Source: Oscillatoriales cyanobacterium (lineage in GTDB: Bacteria > Cyanobacteriota > Cyanobacteriia > Cyanobacteriales > Microcoleaceae). Taken from it: 64,000 bases of DNA. The notes under the pieces were generated by a model, which searched no databases, was not told the origin of the DNA, and worked only from the letters and a program-made list of their open reading frames with translations. This document shows positions 43,790-53,129 of this stretch, one piece after another; positions within the stretch are counted from its first letter, which is position 1, and every line of letters starts with the position of its first letter. The stretch lies in NCBI GenBank assembly GCA_004292955.1, contig RDXX01000027.1, forward strand, positions 33,748-97,747, in the 5' to 3' direction. Both the position numbers and the translations under genes were made by a program.

Positions 43790-44227
43790 ATGAATTACAA
43801 CGTAATTTACGACGGCAATTGCAATCTCTGCGTCACATTGGTGCAGTTACTAGAAAATCTAGATCGAGGCGAGAACTTTGAGTATATTTCCATGCAAGAT
43901 TTAGAGGGATTAAAGCGGTTTGATATAACTGCTGAGGATTGCGAAATGGGGATGATTTTGATAGATAAGAATAATCCCGAAAAACGCTGGCAAGGTAGCG
44001 ATGCAGCCGAGGAAATCGGGCGGATATTGCCTGCTGGCGAGGTGTTTGTGGCAGCTTACCGGGCAATGCCGGGGATGAAGTGGATGGGCGATCGCGTGTA
44101 CGAACAAGTGCGCGATAACCGCTATACTTTGTTTGGCAAGCGATCGACAACTTACAAATCGGCTTATCCAGTGGGCTGTAGGTCGATCGACAATTGCGAC
44201 AATCAAGACTTAAAATCAGGTTCGTAG
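43790..44227 (+). CDS. DCC family (DUF393) thiol-disulfide oxidoreductase-like protein
   Basis: 145 residues. The family has a thioredoxin-like fold and is named for the DxxCxxC motif, here YDGNCNLC with Cys11 and Cys14. RWQGSDAAEEIGRILP and YEQVRDNRYTLFGKR are also typical. The redox partner is unknown. The last residues (SGS) and the TAG stop are encoded by the first unit of the 35-bp repeat array that follows, so the repeat has probably replaced the original C-terminus. Confidence 0.87.
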   Translation: MNYNVIYDGNCNLCVTLVQLLENLDRGENFEYISMQDLEGLKRFDITAEDCEMGMILIDKNNPEKRWQGSDAAEEIGRILPAGEVFVAAYRAMPGMKWMGDRVYEQVRDNRYTLFGKRSTTYKSAYPVGCRSIDNCDNQDLKSGS

Positions 44228-44434
44228 TGAGGACTTCAGTCCTCTCCATCTGTGGTTCGTAGTAAGGACTTCAGTCCTCTCCATCTGTGGTTCGTAGTGA
44301 GGACTTCAGTCCTCTCCATCTGTGGAGAATTTAAGTCAAGAAGGACTAAAGTCCTCACTACAAACCTGGACTTCAGTCCTCTCCATCTGTGGAGAATTTA
44401 GTTCAAGAAGGATTAAAGTCCTCACTACAAACCT
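44219..44434. repeat. 35-bp direct repeats with inverted partners
   Basis: Units starting at 44219, 44254 and 44289 (GGTTCGTAGTGAGGACTTCA then GTCCTCTCCATCTGT) at 35-bp period, followed twice by an inverted half (AAGGACTAAAGTCCTCACTA then CAAACCT). It overlaps the 3' end of the DCC gene and fills the gap to the next gene. Confidence 0.82.
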
Positions 44435-44467
44435 GATTTATGATGAGTCATTAACCGGGAATTATTC

Positions 44468-44887
44468 TCAGCAATTAAACAAACCTAATATCTCGCGGCA
44501 AAAGTGTTTGAGCTTTTCGGCTGATTCCGCAGCGGGCTCAGTTTCACCCACAAAACCCCAATTTTCCACGGTAGAAAAGCGCCACTGTTGACCAGTATGA
44601 TCGTAACCTGCCGCCTCAACCCCGATCGCCCGCCGAGATCCTTCGACCGGATCTTGGTAAAATCGGATTTGGATTAAGATACTGCGGCTTTGCAACAACC
44701 GACTTCTACCGGGAAAATGGAAGCCAATATCGATCGACTCAGGATCGACAAGTTCTCTGGTATCCTGGTCATTCATCCAAGGTTTCAAATCGACTTTCAC
44801 ATCCGGAAAATCTGACTTAAATAAATTAACAACCGCAGCAATTTTGCTAGCTAATTCTATATTTCTGGCTTGTTCGGCAGCGTTCAC
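44468..44887 (-). CDS. Conserved-type hypothetical protein
   Basis: 139 residues from a GTG at 44887, chosen because AGGAG (plus-strand positions 44896-44900) lies eight bases upstream; a longer frame begins with TTG at 44905. Mixed alpha/beta protein with no membrane segment. Distinct stretches are LFKSDFPDVKVDLKPWMND, SIDIGFHFPGRSRLLQ and a Trp-rich WRFSTVENWGFVGE. I do not recognise the family. It converges on the DCC gene across the repeat array. Confidence 0.7.
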   Translation of the reverse strand: MNAAEQARNIELASKIAAVVNLFKSDFPDVKVDLKPWMNDQDTRELVDPESIDIGFHFPGRSRLLQSRSILIQIRFYQDPVEGSRRAIGVEAAGYDHTGQQWRFSTVENWGFVGETEPAAESAEKLKHFCREILGLFNC

Positions 44888-45402
44888 TCGAAATACTCCT
44901 ATCAAATACAGTTATTACACATTTAGTTAACAATGTAACTGCATATTGCCTGCTTTAAACGGTAAACTGTGGACTATTTGATAGATTACAGTTCGCGATT
45001 GCACGGGTGGCCAGAAACCGGGTTTTTTTACGAAAAGACGTGTTACAGCCGACAATGCAAGTAAAAACCCGGTTTCTTTGGTATTGATGCGTTTAATCTG
45101 CTACATTTTCCCAGGTTGAATGAATTTTAGTCGATCGGCACTTCGATCGCAAATTCCGTACCTGGGCCCAACACAGATATGCCCTATGTAGTGGCGATGC
45201 GTCACAATCCTTTGTTGAAAGCGACTCGCTGTGCGATTATTGGCTCGTGGCTGGCGTGAAAATGCAGGTGATTGGTGCGAGTCATGCGGAAATGGGTACA
45301 TTTGCCTTTTGGGATTTTAAAATCCCAAAAACCTTTCGATCCAACTTATTTGCTCGCTACCCCTTGACTTTTCAAGACAGGAACTACAGCATTTTGGGAT
45401 GT
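44888..45402. other. Intergenic region with a GAAACCGGGTTTTTT inverted repeat
   Basis: AGAAACCGGGTTTTTTTACG at 45013-45032 is answered by AAAAACCCGGTTTCTTTGG near 45063-45081; related repeats recur at about 46131-46190 and 49757-49782. Between 45140 and 45240 a short open frame (VPGPNTDMPYVVAMRHNP and onward, ending in TGA) could be the remnant of a lost gene, but I cannot name it. Confidence 0.4.
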
Positions 45403-46035
45403 TTATTGAACACCAATAAACTTGTGAGTTTGCAAAGACAACCTGTAACTCGGATGCTGTTTCAATAACTCCAAAATCATCGGAATTGCCCGATCGCGCT
45501 TTTCCCACTCCGGCTGCAAATATACAGGAATATTCACATTGTCAGCCAAATATTTTGTGTAAAAATCAACTTCTTCGCCACTGCTAACCACCAACTTAAT
45601 TTCATTAGCTCTCGTCCAGAAACGGTCTTGCACCGGATATTGAGGATTGACGTGTTCTTTAGGAGAAAGAGTAATCCAAGCCAGCGGCGAAATATCCTGC
45701 CAGTAAGCGCCAGAAGTTTCAATATTCACCTGTTTGTCAGTTGCTAACAAAGCTCGCACTAACTCCGGCAAATTCTGGTGAATAAAAGGTTCGCCACCAC
45801 TAATGACAACCCTCGAAGACTGCAATTGATCTAGCAATTGTGCGATCGACTGTGGCACCGATGGCAAACCTTTGCCACCATTTCCGTAGCCTGTATCGCA
45901 CCAAGCACACCGCACAGGACAACCAGCTAATCTGATAAAATCAACTAAAGTCCCCGTCCAATAACCTTCACCTTGAACCGTACACTGAAAAGTTTCATGA
46001 ATCGGTAATTTTATTTGTAAATTCGATCCCTGCAT
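45403..46035 (-). CDS. queE: 7-carboxy-7-deazaguanine synthase (radical SAM)
   Basis: QueE converts 6-carboxytetrahydropterin into 7-carboxy-7-deazaguanine, the ring-contraction step on the way to preQ0 and queuosine. 210 residues. The [4Fe-4S] cysteines are Cys39, Cys43 and Cys46 in AGCPVRCAWCDTGYG. The SAM-binding GGE motif is in VVISGGEPFIHQ. The N-terminal FQCTVQGEGYWTG and C-terminal LSLQTHKFIGVQ are typical. Cytoplasmic. No other queuosine gene is adjacent. Confidence 0.95.
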   Translation of the reverse strand: MQGSNLQIKLPIHETFQCTVQGEGYWTGTLVDFIRLAGCPVRCAWCDTGYGNGGKGLPSVPQSIAQLLDQLQSSRVVISGGEPFIHQNLPELVRALLATDKQVNIETSGAYWQDISPLAWITLSPKEHVNPQYPVQDRFWTRANEIKLVVSSGEEVDFYTKYLADNVNIPVYLQPEWEKRDRAIPMILELLKQHPSYRLSLQTHKFIGVQ

Positions 46036-46130
46036 TTTTACCTCAAAGTAATTAATAATACTTGTTATTACTTTTAGTAATTGTAATTTGTCATCGGTAA
46101 TTGATATAGTCCTGGATGCACCGGTAGGCA

Positions 46131-46195
46131 GAAACCGGGTTTTTTATGCAAATACTGTATCGCAGCCTTTAATACAGATAACCACCCGGTTTCGA
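46131..46195. repeat. Inverted AGAAACCGGGTTTTTT / CCCGGTTTC repeat
   Basis: AGAAACCGGGTTTTTTATGC on the left and ACCACCCGGTTTCGAGGAG on the right. Same family as 45013-45081 and the 49757 half-site. It lies between the queE start and the methyltransferase stop. Confidence 0.6.
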
Positions 46196-46230
46196 GGAGT
46201 CTTAATGAAGTTCCCAGCCACTTGAACTAT

Positions 46231-46929
46231 TTAATTCTGTTCTTCAGGTTCCATCATCGTAGCCCAGCGGCGTTTCAGGGCCAAACTCAACCCGTCACCA
46301 ATGGGGACAACACTGAGTGTTATTCTCGGATCGTTACGCAACTTGTCGTTGAAACTACGAAGGGCGAGGGTACTTGTGTCTTGTACTTCAGGATCGGCAA
46401 CTCGTCCAGACCACAGAACGTTGTCAATTACAATTAAACCGCCATTCCGCACCAGTTGGAGCGATCGCTCAAAATAAGCCTCATAATTTTCTTTATCCGC
46501 GTCGATGAAGGCAAAATCAAAGGTTCCGGCTTGTCCCTCGGCTATGAGTTTGTCGAGAGTATTTAGTGCTGGGCCCAAATGCAAATAAATTTTGTTAGCC
46601 ACACCCGCAGCTTCCCAATACCGTCGCGCGATCGAAGTATATTCCTCGCTGACATCGCAAGCAATAATTTTACCGTTAGAAGGCAGTGCTAAAGCTACAC
46701 ATAGCGAGCTATAACCAGTAAAAACTCCAATTTCTAAGGTTTTTGTCGCTCCCATAAGCTGCACGAGCATCTCCATAAACTGCCCTTGTTCGGGAGCTAT
46801 TTGCATCATACCCATAGGATGCTTAGCAGTTTCTTTCCGCAGTGAAGCGAGAATATCTGGTTCCCGCAAAGAAATAGATAACAGATAATCGTAAAGTTGA
46901 TTTTCTAGGCCAAGAGTTGAGTTCGCCAT
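46231..46929 (-). CDS. Class I O-methyltransferase, CCoAOMT-like
   Basis: 232 residues, the family-3 (caffeoyl-CoA/catechol) type, a metal-dependent SAM enzyme. Signatures: MGMMQIAPEQGQFMEML, SAM motif LEIGVFTGYSSLCVALALP, FIDADKENYEAYFE (metal-binding Asp), GGLIVIDNVLWSGRV (metal-binding Asp-Asn), and a C-terminal VPIGDGLSLALKR. Cyanobacterial homologues can methylate small catechols. It is 9.7 kb from the NRPS-PKS and on the other strand, so no link is assumed. Confidence 0.93.
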   Translation of the reverse strand: MANSTLGLENQLYDYLLSISLREPDILASLRKETAKHPMGMMQIAPEQGQFMEMLVQLMGATKTLEIGVFTGYSSLCVALALPSNGKIIACDVSEEYTSIARRYWEAAGVANKIYLHLGPALNTLDKLIAEGQAGTFDFAFIDADKENYEAYFERSLQLVRNGGLIVIDNVLWSGRVADPEVQDTSTLALRSFNDKLRNDPRITLSVVPIGDGLSLALKRRWATMMEPEEQN

Positions 46930-47823
46930 CGGTTTGTCCTTGCTGCTGACTTTTGATTTTACGTGGTAGACGTGCAGTTATTGGAAATTGCAGACGGTAG
47001 AGTGAATTTTGGCACCTATTTTGCTGTCGTTTCTCTCAGGGTAAGAGTATCGCCGTCTCGCTTGCAAGAATCTGGTAACTTGCTCTCACGGGCGATCGAC
47101 CTCCCAATCAGTTTATCTCAGCTATAGGTGATTTAGTCGCCCTGGAAAAGAAAAGAGAACAAAAGGATGGTTTTGAGATTGCTGCATTCCTCGCGCTGCG
47201 TAACACTGTGAGTAATGCCAGCTTAACAAAATAATCTAACAGTCGGCAAGTTGCCAACCGATACACAATCAGTCATTCCTCATCTCAACTCTCCAACTTG
47301 TAGGAGCGCGCCTTGCTCTGAGCGTAGCCTTTCATGAAGTCGAATGATCTCAAATGTCAAATGGTACGATCTGGGGAGAATATAACTTAATTTTGACAAC
47401 TAATCGCCAATAAATAATTATTTATAATTTGCCCACAACTCACACAAATAAAGTTTAATTTGAGTCTTGTTGATGGCTTATAGCCTGTGTATTCTTCAGG
47501 AATCAAACAGGCGCATGGCAATCCTTCTATCCGGGAGGATTACTAATAACTAACAAGTCGGCTAGACCGGGACAATTTTTTAAGTGTCACAGTATATTTA
47601 TCCACACCTAAACCACCTACCACAATAAAAACAACATTCTCCTGTTGAAGCAGAACAAGTATTTTGGTGACAAAACCCGGTTTTGGGCAGCCTTTGCCCT
47701 GGACTGTTACTAACCACTAACGAACCGGGAACACTCTGACAATTTCTTAACTGTCACAGTTGATTGCTCGACACATAAACAACTTACCCACAATCAAAAT
47801 AACATTTCGCAAAGGCAATCGCT
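46930..47823. other. Long intergenic region with a duplicated leader segment
   Basis: 894 bp. Two related segments (about 47557-47640 and 47719-47812) share ACCGGGA, GACAATTT(T/C)TTAA and TGTCACAGT, then CACA..TAAAC.AC..ACC.ACAAT. The second copy ends directly before the membrane-protein gene, so the promoter/leader may be duplicated. No gene was recognised in the left 600 bp. Confidence 0.5.
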
Positions 47824-48594
47824 ATGTATTATACTTTTGCAGGTTTCGGTGCTGGTACTGGCCTATTGTTACTGTTAATTTTTGCTATTTTACAATGGCT
47901 GCACGTCCCCGCCGGCAGTTTTATAGATTGGGTAATTGCCATTGCTATTTTTGAATGGCTGTTGTTGATAGTTACAGTTCCTTGGAATATCCATTTTGAA
48001 GCTAAGGAAGTGTTAGCCCAAGGCGCAGAATCTACTAAAAAAAATATTGCTGTCGATTCCGAACAAGTAAAATACGTTACTGTATTAGCTAGCCGATCGC
48101 TCTGGGTGGCGATCGCCCTTCACCTGGTTAGCGCGATCGCACTTTATGCCCTATCCGCCACCGGCATTAGCGCTGTTGGCTATCTCAGTTCCGGTGCAGC
48201 ACTGCTTTTAACTATACTGCGTCCAGCTATCCGAGGTTATCAGTATTTAGCCCAGCGGCTGACAACCATCCGCAGCGAATTTTTCCACCCCCGCGAAGAT
48301 ATTCTCGAACTCCGCAACCGCTTTGCAGAATTAGAATCTACAGTCAAAAATTTGGCCGATCAATTAAATTCAGACGATCCTAATTCGTGGGCGACTCTCC
48401 AACAGCGGGAACAACGGGCCACTAGAAGAGAATTAACTAATTTAGCCGCATCTCTAGAAAATTTGCGATCGACAAATCAGGCAGAACACACTAAACTGGC
48501 AAGAGATGCCGAAAGTGCGATCGCCCAACTCACCGATGACGGACAATTTCTCAACCACGTCCGCGAAATCATCCGCTTCTTCAAAGAATCGTAA
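47824..48594 (+). CDS. Membrane protein with C-terminal coiled coil, unknown
   Basis: 256 residues. The N-terminal half holds about four hydrophobic helices (GLLLLLIFAILQWL, WVIAIAIFEWLLLIVTV, LWVAIALHLVSAIALYAL and YLSSGAALLLTIL). From about residue 145 it is hydrophilic with heptad-like Leu spacing (ILELRNRFAELESTVKNLAD; LTNLAASLENLRSTNQ), so a cytoplasmic coiled coil is likely. Family not recognised. There is no signal for an enzyme. It is transcribed alone. Confidence 0.78.
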   Translation: MYYTFAGFGAGTGLLLLLIFAILQWLHVPAGSFIDWVIAIAIFEWLLLIVTVPWNIHFEAKEVLAQGAESTKKNIAVDSEQVKYVTVLASRSLWVAIALHLVSAIALYALSATGISAVGYLSSGAALLLTILRPAIRGYQYLAQRLTTIRSEFFHPREDILELRNRFAELESTVKNLADQLNSDDPNSWATLQQREQRATRRELTNLAASLENLRSTNQAEHTKLARDAESAIAQLTDDGQFLNHVREIIRFFKES

Positions 48595-48603
48595 AAGTAG
48601 TCA

Positions 48604-48745
48604 GTAGTCATTAGTCATTAGTCATTAGTCATTAGTCATTAGTTAGTTGCCATGCCCAATTCCCAATTCCCAATTCCCAATTCCCAATTCCCAATTCCCA
48701 ATTCCCAATTCCCAATTCCCAATTCCCAATTCCCAACCTTTAGAT
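48604..48745. repeat. STRR arrays: AGTCATT and CCCAATT heptamers
   Basis: About five heptamers AGTCATT (48604-48640) and, after a short gap, about ten heptamers (C)CCAATTC (48657-48737). Short tandemly repeated heptanucleotides of this kind are known from filamentous cyanobacteria. Confidence 0.88.
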
Positions 48746-48947
48746 AGATGTCAGAGCCTCGCAGACTGTGAAACTTTTAATTAAAATAGAACTTTATCAG
48801 TCTTGAGGAAGACTCAATAAATGTGTTTTAGATAACAGCAAGTTTCAGGAAACTATAACCAAAGATAGTGAGTCAATGAGTTAGCTTAGGCTTAATATTT
48901 AAACATAAGCCAAAGACCTTTTTGAAAAGATAACTCAGGAAGAAATC

Positions 48948-49364
48948 ATGACAACTAGCAAATCAACACCGACCGACGAACAAATCGAAGCTAATATGGA
49001 AGCCCCCCACTACGATAGGGGCATTACTCCTGCTGAGACAGCAGCGCGGCAAGAACGCGAAGGCTCTAACTTCATGCACACAACCACTGAAGCGAAGCAG
49101 CAAAGCGCCAAAACCGACGACCAAACCGATGACGAAAGCATTCACACTACAGATGGTTATACAGTAGACAAGGAAGGTCTGGTTAACAATTACGCGATCG
49201 AACCCGAAATGTACATCAACGAACCGGGCGATTTGAGAGCAAAAGAGGAAGCCGAAGCCGCAGAACGCGCTCAAATTCTCGCAGAAATCAAAGATAAAAA
49301 AGGTGAGGAAGGAAAACTGACAATGGATGAAGACACCCGCGGCAAAGGCCCAGGAATGATCTAG
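48948..49364 (+). CDS. Hydrophilic, probably disordered hypothetical protein
   Basis: 138 residues, very rich in Glu, Asp, Lys and Thr, no Cys, few hydrophobics (MTTSKSTPTDEQIEANMEAP; KEEAEAAERAQILAEIKDKK). An AGGAAG ribosome site precedes the ATG by about six bases. Composition suggests an intrinsically disordered, possibly stress-related protein, but there is no recognised domain. The central DGYTVDKEGLVNNYAIEPEMY stretch is the only part likely to fold. Confidence 0.72.
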   Translation: MTTSKSTPTDEQIEANMEAPHYDRGITPAETAARQEREGSNFMHTTTEAKQQSAKTDDQTDDESIHTTDGYTVDKEGLVNNYAIEPEMYINEPGDLRAKEEAEAAERAQILAEIKDKKGEEGKLTMDEDTRGKGPGMI

Positions 49365-49852
49365 GTTGTCTGCTTGGTAGTTGCGCTTTGGCGCGCGAGG
49401 CTGCAACTGCAAAGCCAAGGGGCAGGTTTTTCTAGATACGGGAATTGTCGATCTTTTCGGTAAAACCAGCCTCTATTTTGCTTTCGACTGATGTTTTGAT
49501 AATATACCTCTTGCAAAAATACCTACGACGGGCGGGACGCCCATCCCACAACTTTTTTTCTTGTGGGATGGGCGTCCCGCCCGTCGTAAAATTTCATTAA
49601 AAGGACTTTTGCAATTCAGGTCTAATTTAGGACTTAATATTATCCTCCGTCAATTACCTCCAATAAAAACAGCTCGAGCGCGATCGCTTCAGTCAAGCGT
49701 CATGGATGAGGGCTGAAGCCCTCACTACAAACCAATATTGTATTCGGAGATGATATTACGCACGGGTGGTTAAAAAACCCGGTTTCTTGAGCAGGAGTGC
49801 TTCTGTTTTGAGAGTTGAAAATTTACCTCAATGCCGATCGCATTAAAATTAA
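49365..49852. other. Convergent intergenic region
   Basis: 488 bp with a degenerate REP-like unit (TAGTTGCGCTTTGGCGCGC, 49378-49396), MITE copy 3 (49504-49623), a GAGGGCTGAAGCCCTC hairpin (about 49708-49723) followed by ACTACAAACC, and a GGGTGGTTAAAAAACCCGGT half-repeat at about 49756-49775. No gene. Confidence 0.5.
49504..49623. mobile_element. MITE-like palindromic element, copy 3 of 3
   Basis: Best-preserved ends: ACCTCTTGCAAAAAT at the left and ACTTTTGCAATTCAGGT at the right, near reverse complements. The internal 26-bp perfect inverted repeat is at 49526-49551 and 49561-49586. Its stem sequence differs from copies 1 and 2 (GGGCGGGACGCCC in place of GGGCTAGAAGCCC), yet both arms changed together, so pairing is conserved. 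Confidence 0.72.
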
Positions 49853-50407
49853 TCAAGCCCTCACATTCTCCCTCAGCCAATTAAACTTAGCCTGAGCTAG
49901 CGCCAAATTTTCCAGGACGTTCGGATTAATATCCTCCCGATCTAATTCTTGCTGCTCCAATTCTATATTGCGACCGTATTCTATATGTCGGATCGTACCG
50001 CGCATCCGGTCTGCCAGACACAGCGAAATTCCATAATAAAATCTGGAAGCAAAACCCATATCATGTTGAAGTTTGACGACTAGCTGCCTTCGGGGAATTA
50101 CCAACAAGTGAGTTTCTTCGATCGCCATCACCGTGGCCAAAGGAGGGCGTGCGTCAATGAAAGAAACTTCTCCCACAAGTTCTCCGCTACCTATTTTAGC
50201 GAGTTCTTTACTCTGCTCAGCCTCGATCCAAACGCTCATACTCCCCTTCAAAACAATGTAGAGGGCATCGTGCTGTCTCCCTTCATGGATCAAAATCTCG
50301 CCCGGTTCGAGAATTTCTTTTTTCCCTTTTTGAACGATCCAGTCGATATCGTCATTATTTAACTGGCTCAAAATAAAAAGCGCTTTTTTTCTACTGCTGT
50401 CGGCCAT
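49853..50407 (-). CDS. Cyclic nucleotide-binding domain protein
   Basis: 184 residues. A single cNMP-binding beta-barrel (about 10-130) with GEILIHEGRQHDALYIVLKG and the phosphate-binding cassette GELVGEVSFIDARPPLATV. It has the Glu of the canonical GE(x)2-(R) pattern, but the region is less like true cAMP sites (RPPLAT in place of RSA/T). The C-terminal 50 residues are helical without a DNA-binding helix-turn-helix, so it is not a Crp-type transcription factor as it stands. Partner unknown. Confidence 0.87.
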   Translation of the reverse strand: MADSSRKKALFILSQLNNDDIDWIVQKGKKEILEPGEILIHEGRQHDALYIVLKGSMSVWIEAEQSKELAKIGSGELVGEVSFIDARPPLATVMAIEETHLLVIPRRQLVVKLQHDMGFASRFYYGISLCLADRMRGTIRHIEYGRNIELEQQELDREDINPNVLENLALAQAKFNWLRENVRA

Positions 50408-50743
50408 AACTTTAGCTCCCGATCGCTTATTTATATTAAATTTAGAGGGCGCGCGGTCGCAACTTCTTCCTAAGCAGTCACTCCTCGCTGAATACAGTTT
50501 TTTTATCCTGCCTAACTGCTTGGCAAAATCCTATTAGGGCAGACATTCCCAATATTCACAGATGAACCAGGCTGAATCATAATCTCTCAATACTAGCATT
50601 CGTTGAACAATCTTTTTTAAATCGATCGGCATTCCAAAAAATCCTGCTTCATCTCCGTCTTAAAATCAACCCGGTTCTCCCCCACAGCATGGGTGTGGCA
50701 GGGGGCGCGGGAGACAGTGCTCCGCGCCCCATCTGCTGTATCG
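50408..50743. other. Intergenic region, nothing recognised
   Basis: 336 bp between two minus-strand genes. A GGGGCGCGGGAGACAGTGCT then CCGCGCCCC inverted segment at about 50702-50730 may be a terminator-like hairpin for neither or either neighbour; there is no T-run. Confidence 0.4.
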
Positions 50744-51730
50744 CTAAATCGATCGCAAATCAGGATAGCCAGCCAACATATCATCAGCAGTCAGAGTGTC
50801 GCCGTTAGCTTGAGGAGTCCACAGCACCTCAACCGCCAGCAACTGCTCGCTCGATACTCCCCCAATTTGGCGCAAAGCTTGGCGCAAATCTTCAGAGTTT
50901 TTCACTGCTGGCAATTGCAACTTGCCCTGAGTACCGACAATCACCGTTACCACAATAAATTCACCGGGCTCTGAATTCAAATCAGAACCAACTAGGGCGC
51001 CGTTTTCCTGCACAACTGGCAGGTTATTGCTGCTCCCTGCTTGCCGGAGCTGGTTGTTATAATTCGAGAGCGTTTCTTCAGTAAACTTACTGCGTTCTGC
51101 CAAAGAAAACTGGTTAAATTTAGCTTCGGCTGCTTCCAAGCGAGTTTGCACAGAGTCAGCGCCCGCGTAAACCCAATATTCAGGATGCCGCAGCATCGCC
51201 AGAGTAGATTCTTGCAGCACTTGAGCGCGGCCGATCGCTGTATCGGTATTCGCTTTGCGCGCTAGCGCGTCGAGTTCGGCTTGCAAACCGCGGGCTTCTG
51301 CTAGCAAACCAACTTGCAAGCGTGCCACAGATACCGTGGTAGTAGGCGCGCTGTTGCCGAGTTCGTCAGTTGAATCCCCAGCGCGGCGGAAGCTTTGCAC
51401 GAGGAAATTGGCGATCGAAATAAAAATCAAAATCGAAAACAGGCCGCCAAATCCGCCCCCAAAGCCAAAAAACGGCAGCAAGAATGGGAAACCGAAACCG
51501 CCACCAAAACCGCCGCGATAGCCACCACCGTACCCACCAGACGGCGCGTAAGTGCTAGTCGGAGACGAGTAACTGCGCGCCGGAGCTCTAAAAGATCCGC
51601 CCCCCATCCGTCCTCCGCTGCGAGCAGCCAGAGCTCCGTCAGCGTTACCGAGGGCTAGCGTCAGTACCAGACCGATCGCAAATAGTGATTTCAAAAGCGG
51701 TTTGATCTTTGAAATTAGTTGCTTGTACAT
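50744..51730 (-). CDS. DUF1517 family membrane-associated protein
   Basis: 328 residues. A cleavable signal or anchor (about 1-36, ending in ALA-A), a Ser/Gly/Tyr-rich stretch (RSGGRMGGGSFRAPARSY and GGYGGGYRGGFGGGF), a hydrophobic segment (LLPFFGFGGGFGGLFSILIFISIANFLV) and a soluble C-terminal domain with VSVARLQVGLLAEARGLQ and EFIVVTVIVGTQGKLQLP. This is the layout of DUF1517 proteins, which are shared by cyanobacteria and plastids and have no settled function. Likely in the thylakoid or plasma membrane with the C-terminal domain exposed. Confidence 0.9.
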   Translation of the reverse strand: MYKQLISKIKPLLKSLFAIGLVLTLALGNADGALAARSGGRMGGGSFRAPARSYSSPTSTYAPSGGYGGGYRGGFGGGFGFPFLLPFFGFGGGFGGLFSILIFISIANFLVQSFRRAGDSTDELGNSAPTTTVSVARLQVGLLAEARGLQAELDALARKANTDTAIGRAQVLQESTLAMLRHPEYWVYAGADSVQTRLEAAEAKFNQFSLAERSKFTEETLSNYNNQLRQAGSSNNLPVVQENGALVGSDLNSEPGEFIVVTVIVGTQGKLQLPAVKNSEDLRQALRQIGGVSSEQLLAVEVLWTPQANGDTLTADDMLAGYPDLRSI

Positions 51731-51920
51731 AAGACCGTTACTATTCGATACACTTTTAATTTACAGTCTATCCTCGCTTATGGGCAGCCCGGTTGCAGGT
51801 GTGCAGCGTGCGAGATATCCGTACCAACCGATCCCAGCACCCCGAGAGAAGCAGAAAGGCTAGAGTCCAAAGCTACCGCCTGCCACCTCAGATGACCCAT
51901 AATTAATTGTCAAAACAATC

Positions 51921-53120
51921 CTATCTACTGTCCAAAATTCCCTTATTCTCATCCGGCACAAATTCCGTCACCACTTGGCCGCCGGCACCGTCACCTTTGA
52001 CAATCACAGTTTGATTTTTTAACTCTCCCGCCGCCCTCGGCCCAGTCAAATTAAACACCGGATTTAATTGCTTGTAAACCACATTTCCTTCGGCGTCGAA
52101 GGTCTGGTTACTTAAATACCACGTTACGCGATCGGTATTTAATTGAGATTCACGTTTTTCCCCGATTCCTACCACATTTCCCGTCAAATAAAAAATCTTT
52201 TTATCTAAATCTCCCCGCCCAGTATCCCCGGTCATCGTCACCTTTTCCACGCGGTGAAAAATCTTCACATGCCCGGGCGATATCACATATTGAGCCGGAA
52301 AATTCCAACTCATCAAACTGCTTTCTATTTGCAGCGGCGGGTCTGATGGCATCAATTGAGCGTTTTGGGTTAGCGTGGCAATTTTGGTTTTTAAGTCTAC
52401 ATCTACCTTGTCGGCAAAACCGCTGTCTGTTACTTTTTTATCTTTATATCTGTCAAGTTGAGTCGGTTGGTCGCTGTGTACCTTTTGTTGCTCCACAAAC
52501 CAAACTAAATGTTCGGTTCGCAATTGCAAAATTGGATCTTTAACATTCGCCACCACAGATCCGAATAACTCCATCCTCTTAGCCCTGCTGAAAATCCGCG
52601 CTTCCTTCGCTGAAACAGTCACCTGTTTGTTCTGTCCAGTCAAATTATTGCGAACAACTAAAACATCTTCCTTCGGGCGCCACTCTAACTCATTTCCTCG
52701 CAATACCACGCCATTTTTGAGATCGGTAGCGACTATGTTACCTTTGAGAAAAACCTGATTTCCTTCCTGAAATACCTGCCCGGTTTCTCCCTGAATATCA
52801 TAAATTTCTTTGCCGTCCTGAAACAATTTGCCCACAGGTTTCTGAACGTTAACTATTTTTTGGTCTTTGCTGTAAACCGCATTTTTCGATTTTACTTTCC
52901 AGAACGTCTCACCCTTTTCGTTTGCTTGTTCTAGGGTTACTTTGTTCAAAGTTAAAGTGCTATTTGACTGCTGAGCTGTTTTGATATCCTCAGCTAATTT
53001 GTTCTTTTGAGTCTCTTGGGGAGCCGCACAAGCATTAATCCCCAAAATCATTGCTGCTAACAATAGCGACATTGATTTTGGGGATTGGAAATTGGTAATT
53101 TGGGATTTGAGATTAATCAT
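51921..53120 (-). CDS. lptC: LptC-like lipopolysaccharide export lipoprotein
   Basis: About 399 residues from the ATG at 53120. The N-terminus MINLKSQITNF...MSLLLAAMILGINAC fits a lipoprotein signal with the lipidated Cys at the end of GINAC. The rest is repeated beta-jellyroll (LptC/LptA/OstA type: VFQEGNQVFLKGNIVATD, LRGNELEWRPKEDVL, DADGEGNV-like strands), consistent with the cyanobacterial two-domain LptC that passes lipopolysaccharide from the inner-membrane complex. The open frame continues to 53234, but that part is translated from a tandem repeat and is rejected; 53072 is the other possible start. Confidence 0.85.
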   Translation of the reverse strand: MINLKSQITNFQSPKSMSLLLAAMILGINACAAPQETQKNKLAEDIKTAQQSNSTLTLNKVTLEQANEKGETFWKVKSKNAVYSKDQKIVNVQKPVGKLFQDGKEIYDIQGETGQVFQEGNQVFLKGNIVATDLKNGVVLRGNELEWRPKEDVLVVRNNLTGQNKQVTVSAKEARIFSRAKRMELFGSVVANVKDPILQLRTEHLVWFVEQQKVHSDQPTQLDRYKDKKVTDSGFADKVDVDLKTKIATLTQNAQLMPSDPPLQIESSLMSWNFPAQYVISPGHVKIFHRVEKVTMTGDTGRGDLDKKIFYLTGNVVGIGEKRESQLNTDRVTWYLSNQTFDAEGNVVYKQLNPVFNLTGPRAAGELKNQTVIVKGDGAGGQVVTEFVPDENKGILDSR

Positions 53121-53129
53121 TGGTAATCG

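Noticed and set aside
45140..45240. Transposase pseudogene from the frame VPGPNTDMPYVVAMRHNP
   Set aside because: The fragment is too short and not clearly similar to any transposase I can recall, so it is left as an unassigned remnant.
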